This document shows, piece by piece, positions 6,314 to 8,336 of a stretch of 8,336 nt of DNA. The DNA lies in contig JBLIAZ010000110.1 in the NCBI GenBank assembly GCA_047631875.1, positions 1 to 8,336 of the forward strand. Reading direction: 5' to 3'. Both the position numbers and the translations under genes were made by a program. This stretch comes from JBLIAZ01 sp047631875 (GTDB taxonomy: Bacteria; Bacteroidota; Bacteroidia; Flavobacteriales_C; GCA-002722245). The notes below the pieces were generated by a model. It was not told where the DNA came from. It saw only the letters and a program-made list of their open reading frames with translations, and searched no databases. Within the stretch, counting starts at the first letter, position 1. Every line of letters begins with the position of its first letter.

Positions 6314-7021
6314 TTATACTTCTACCAGAGTTCCTACATTTTCACCTTTCATCAATTCTTTCAAATTGCCAGGTTTATTCATGTCAAAAACAATGATTGG
6401 TAAATCATTTTCTTTACAAAGAGTGAAGGCAGTAAGATCCATGATATTCAAATTTTTCGCGTATACTTCTTCAAAAGAAATTTTATCATACTTCGTAGCA
6501 GAACTGTCTTTTTCCGGATCAGCTGTATATATCCCATCAACTCTTGTTCCTTTCAATATTACGTCTGCCTCGATTTCAATCGCTCTAAGTGTAGCTGCTG
6601 TGTCTGTAGTGAAATAAGGGTTTCCCGTTCCCGCTCCAAAAATAACCACCCTTCCTTTTTCCAAGTGTCTAGTTGCTCTTCTTTTAATGTACGGCTCCGC
6701 AATTTGTTCCATTTTGATGGCTGTTTGTAACCTAGTATCAACACCCGTTGCTTCCAAGCCAGCTTGTAAAGCCATCCCATTAATTACAGTTGCTAACATA
6801 CCCATGTAGTCACCTTGTACTCTGTCAATTCCATTATCCGCAGCACTCATCCCTCGGTATATGTTACCACCACCAATGACTATTGCCACTTCAACCCCCA
6901 TATCAACTATACCTTTCACTTCGTTAGCGTACTGTGCTAATCTTTTCGAATCAATTCCATAGTCGGCGTCGCCTAATAATGCTTCGCCACTTAATTTTAA
7001 CAAGACTCTTTTGTACTTCAT
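6314..7021 (-). CDS. pyrH: UMP kinase (uridylate kinase)
   Basis: A 235-residue protein of the amino-acid-kinase fold that phosphorylates UMP to UDP using ATP, a required step of pyrimidine nucleotide synthesis. It is hexameric and allosterically controlled in known bacteria. Visible motifs are the N-terminal 'LLKLSGEALLG' (7-17), the glycine loop 'VIGGGNIYRG' (48-57), 'DYMGMLATVIN' (71-81), 'GAGTGNPYFTTDTAA' (129-143), 'KGTRVDGIYTADP' (157-169) and 'VFDMNKPGNL' (211-220). I place the start at the ATG at 7021, matching the family's MKYKRVLLKLSG opening. The upstream in-frame ATG at 7057 would add 12 atypical residues. A terminator-like palindrome separates it from tsf. No TAnnTTTG box is seen in the gap, so transcription probably comes by read-through from rpsB-tsf or from an unrecognised promoter. 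Confidence 0.97.
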   Translation of the reverse strand: MKYKRVLLKLSGEALLGDADYGIDSKRLAQYANEVKGIVDMGVEVAIVIGGGNIYRGMSAADNGIDRVQGDYMGMLATVINGMALQAGLEATGVDTRLQTAIKMEQIAEPYIKRRATRHLEKGRVVIFGAGTGNPYFTTDTAATLRAIEIEADVILKGTRVDGIYTADPEKDSSATKYDKISFEEVYAKNLNIMDLTAFTLCKENDLPIIVFDMNKPGNLKELMKGENVGTLVEV

Positions 7022-7067
7022 AATATTAATCGTTAAGGTAATTGAATTATATCTCAAAAAAAAGCAA

Positions 7068-7099
7068 AAAAAAGAGAGAATTTAAATTCTCTCTTTTTT
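7068..7099 (-). terminator. Palindromic intrinsic terminator after tsf
   Basis: A perfect 32-bp palindrome (two 16-nt arms centred at 7083/7084) begins 2 bp past the tsf stop codon. As minus-strand RNA it folds with an AGAGAGAA/UUCUCUCU stem (three G-C pairs) around a UUUAAA loop. The stem is followed by a U-run that continues, after a short GC interruption, into a second U-run to about 7057. The symmetric A and T tracts would also allow termination on the plus strand, but no plus-strand gene approaches. It probably reduces transcription into pyrH. Confidence 0.8.
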
Positions 7100-7101
7100 A
7101 A

Positions 7102-7929
7102 TTACTCTCCTAATGCATAGCGCTTAAACGCCACCACCGTCAGCTCTTTGTCTGACTCATTTAAATATTGTTGTATCGACTTCTTGGAATCCTTAATGAA
7201 ACTCTGATTCAATAATGTGTTGTCTTTGAAAAACTTACTTAATTTCCCAACAGCAATTTTTTCAATCATCGCCTCTGGCTTTCCTTCTTGCTTAAGTAAG
7301 TCTTTAGCTATTTCCAATTCCTTGTCAATTACCTCTTGAGGACAATCGTCCTTACTCAAAGCCACTGGATTCATTGCGGCTACTTGCATAGCCACATCTT
7401 TAGCAATCTCATCAGTTGTGTCTCTATTAAATGCAACAACTGAAGCTATTCTATTTCCAGGATGATTGTATGTGATCACCTTTGCTCCAGCAACAGTCTC
7501 AAAATATGACAAGTCTAATTTTTCACCAACAACACCTGTTTGCTCAATAACTTTTTCTCCTGCGGTAATACCGTCAACTGACTGAGCTTTCAACTCATCT
7601 AATGTAGCAACACCTGAAGTAATTGCGGCATCAGCAAATTTATTCACCAACTTACCGAAATCTTCGTTCTTGGCAACAAAATCAGTTTCACAGTTTAATA
7701 CTACGATTGAAGCTTTATCATTATTGGAAAAAGCCAATACAAAACCTTCTGAAGCATCTCTGTCTGCTCTTTTATTAGCTAACTTTTGCCCTGTTTTTCT
7801 TAGTACATCAGTTGCTTTTTCAAAATCACCTTCAGCTTCAATTAAAGCTTTCTTGCAATCCATCATTCCTGCTCCTGTCTGTTTTCTTAATTTGAAAACA
7901 TCTTTTGCGCTAATTTCCATTGTTGCCAT
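7102..7929 (-). CDS. tsf: Translation elongation factor Ts
   Basis: A 275-residue EF-Ts, the guanine nucleotide exchange factor that reloads EF-Tu with GTP. The N-terminal UBA-like domain (about 4-50) contains the first family signature 'LRKQTGAGMMDCKKAL' (14-29). The second, 'VLNCETDFVAKN' (about 77-88), contains the TDFVAKN segment that contacts the EF-Tu nucleotide site. The two core halves follow, including 'MQVAAMNPVAL', to the end. Length and motifs are normal for Bacteroidota. The ATG at 7929 is favoured by an AGGA six bases upstream; a second in-frame ATG at 7920 (residue 4) is possible. It follows rpsB by 20 bp, the classic pairing, and a strong palindrome follows its stop. Confidence 0.98.
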   Translation of the reverse strand: MATMEISAKDVFKLRKQTGAGMMDCKKALIEAEGDFEKATDVLRKTGQKLANKRADRDASEGFVLAFSNNDKASIVVLNCETDFVAKNEDFGKLVNKFADAAITSGVATLDELKAQSVDGITAGEKVIEQTGVVGEKLDLSYFETVAGAKVITYNHPGNRIASVVAFNRDTTDEIAKDVAMQVAAMNPVALSKDDCPQEVIDKELEIAKDLLKQEGKPEAMIEKIAVGKLSKFFKDNTLLNQSFIKDSKKSIQQYLNESDKELTVVAFKRYALGE

Positions 7930-7935
7930 TATAAT

Positions 7936-7939
7936 TCCT
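7936..7939 (-). promoter_or_regulatory. Shine-Dalgarno-like AGGA for tsf
   Basis: The minus strand reads AGGA, six bases before the ATG at 7929. It is the only convincing Shine-Dalgarno-like element at a gene start in this window, and it supports that start over the ATG at 7920. Confidence 0.45.
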
Positions 7940-7949
7940 GTATTACTTA

Positions 7950-8336
7950 TTAAGCTTTCGCTTCTTCAGTTGATTTTTTCTTAGACTCTTCTTTAGCTGC
8001 TGCTTCCTTAGTGGCTTTTCTTTCACCTAACCCTTCTTTAACTCCCTCACATACAATATCAATAATAAGCTTTACTGAATTAGAACTGTCATCATTTGCT
8101 GGAATAGGAAAATCAACCAAATTTGGATTTGAATTAGTATCCACAATTGCGAAAGTTGGAATGTTCAACTTTCTTGCCTCAGCTACTGCAATATGCTCTT
8201 TATGAACATCTACAATAAATAATGCTGCTGGCAATCTAGTCAAATCAGCTATTGACCCTAAGTTTCTTTCCAACTTAATTCTTTGTCTATCGTAAGCTAA
8301 TCTTTCTCTTTTTGAAATGTTATCGAAAGTACCATC
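7950..8336 (-). CDS. rpsB: 30S ribosomal protein S2, partial (N-terminus off the right edge)
   Basis: The frame is open from the window edge to a TAA at 7950, giving the C-terminal 128 residues of S2; the 5' part lies beyond the window. It opens with 'DGTFDNISKRERLAYDRQR', then 'LERNLGSI', 'LPAALFIVDVHKEHIAVAEA', 'LNIPTFAIVDTNSNP' and 'VDFPIPANDDS', all matching conserved S2 regions. The last part, after 'GLGER', is a Lys/Glu/Ala-rich tail of about 22 residues with low complexity, common in shape among Bacteroidota S2 proteins but poorly conserved. S2 binds late to the 30S body near S1 and is needed for mRNA recruitment. The tsf gene starts 20 bp after its stop, so the two are co-transcribed; the promoter is outside the window. 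Confidence 0.98.
   Translation of the reverse strand, partial: DGTFDNISKRERLAYDRQRIKLERNLGSIADLTRLPAALFIVDVHKEHIAVAEARKLNIPTFAIVDTNSNPNLVDFPIPANDDSSNSVKLIIDIVCEGVKEGLGERKATKEAAAKEESKKKSTEEAKA

Noticed and set aside
7038..7052. TATAAT-like string in the pyrH leader (minus strand), as a pyrH promoter
   Set aside because: It fits the proteobacterial -10, not the Bacteroidota TAnnTTTG box, and no suitably spaced upstream element exists. In such AT-rich sequence it is likely chance.
1..8336. Search for mobile elements, CRISPR arrays, tRNA/rRNA, toxin-antitoxin or phage-defence genes
   Set aside because: No direct-repeat arrays, transposase motifs, RNA gene signatures or unassigned gene clusters were seen; almost all sequence is covered by recognisable core genes.

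Overview
The window looks like ordinary core chromosome of an AT-rich Bacteroidota bacterium, most likely from a Flavobacteriales-type lineage. Four observations point there: the protein sequences of RpsB, EF-Ts, RRF and the START-like protein; a lipoprotein whose lipobox is followed directly by Lys-Lys; near absence of Shine-Dalgarno sequences; and upstream sites matching the Bacteroidota -7 box (TAnnTTTG). No rRNA, tRNA, CRISPR array, insertion sequence or phage gene is visible.

Right side (4972-8336, all minus strand, read right to left): the 3' part of rpsB, then tsf, a strong palindromic terminator-like element, pyrH, frr and an lpxH-family gene. This is the widely conserved rpsB-tsf-pyrH-frr translation/nucleotide cluster, here ending with a lipid A (outer-membrane) gene. 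Gaps of 10-20 bp, apart from the terminator-bearing tsf-pyrH gap, suggest one transcription unit with partial attenuation after tsf.

Middle (3103-4911, plus strand): a single SLC13-type ion/solute transporter with an inserted pair of RCK_C (TrkA-C) domains. It is divergent from tsaD and convergent with lpxH. The convergent gap carries an 11-unit TG dinucleotide repeat.

Left side (1-3000, minus strand): tsaD (tRNA t6A synthesis), a small START-like/SRPBCC protein, a compact M42-type metallopeptidase and, separately, the N-terminal 164 residues of a secreted Ser/Thr-rich lipoprotein running off the left edge. The lipoprotein has its own promoter-like site.

I did not find a convincing undescribed system. 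The items most worth a second look are the TG microsatellite, the tsf/pyrH palindrome, the divergent short M42 enzyme, the Ser/Thr-rich lipoprotein, and the compact divergent promoter region between tsaD and the transporter.
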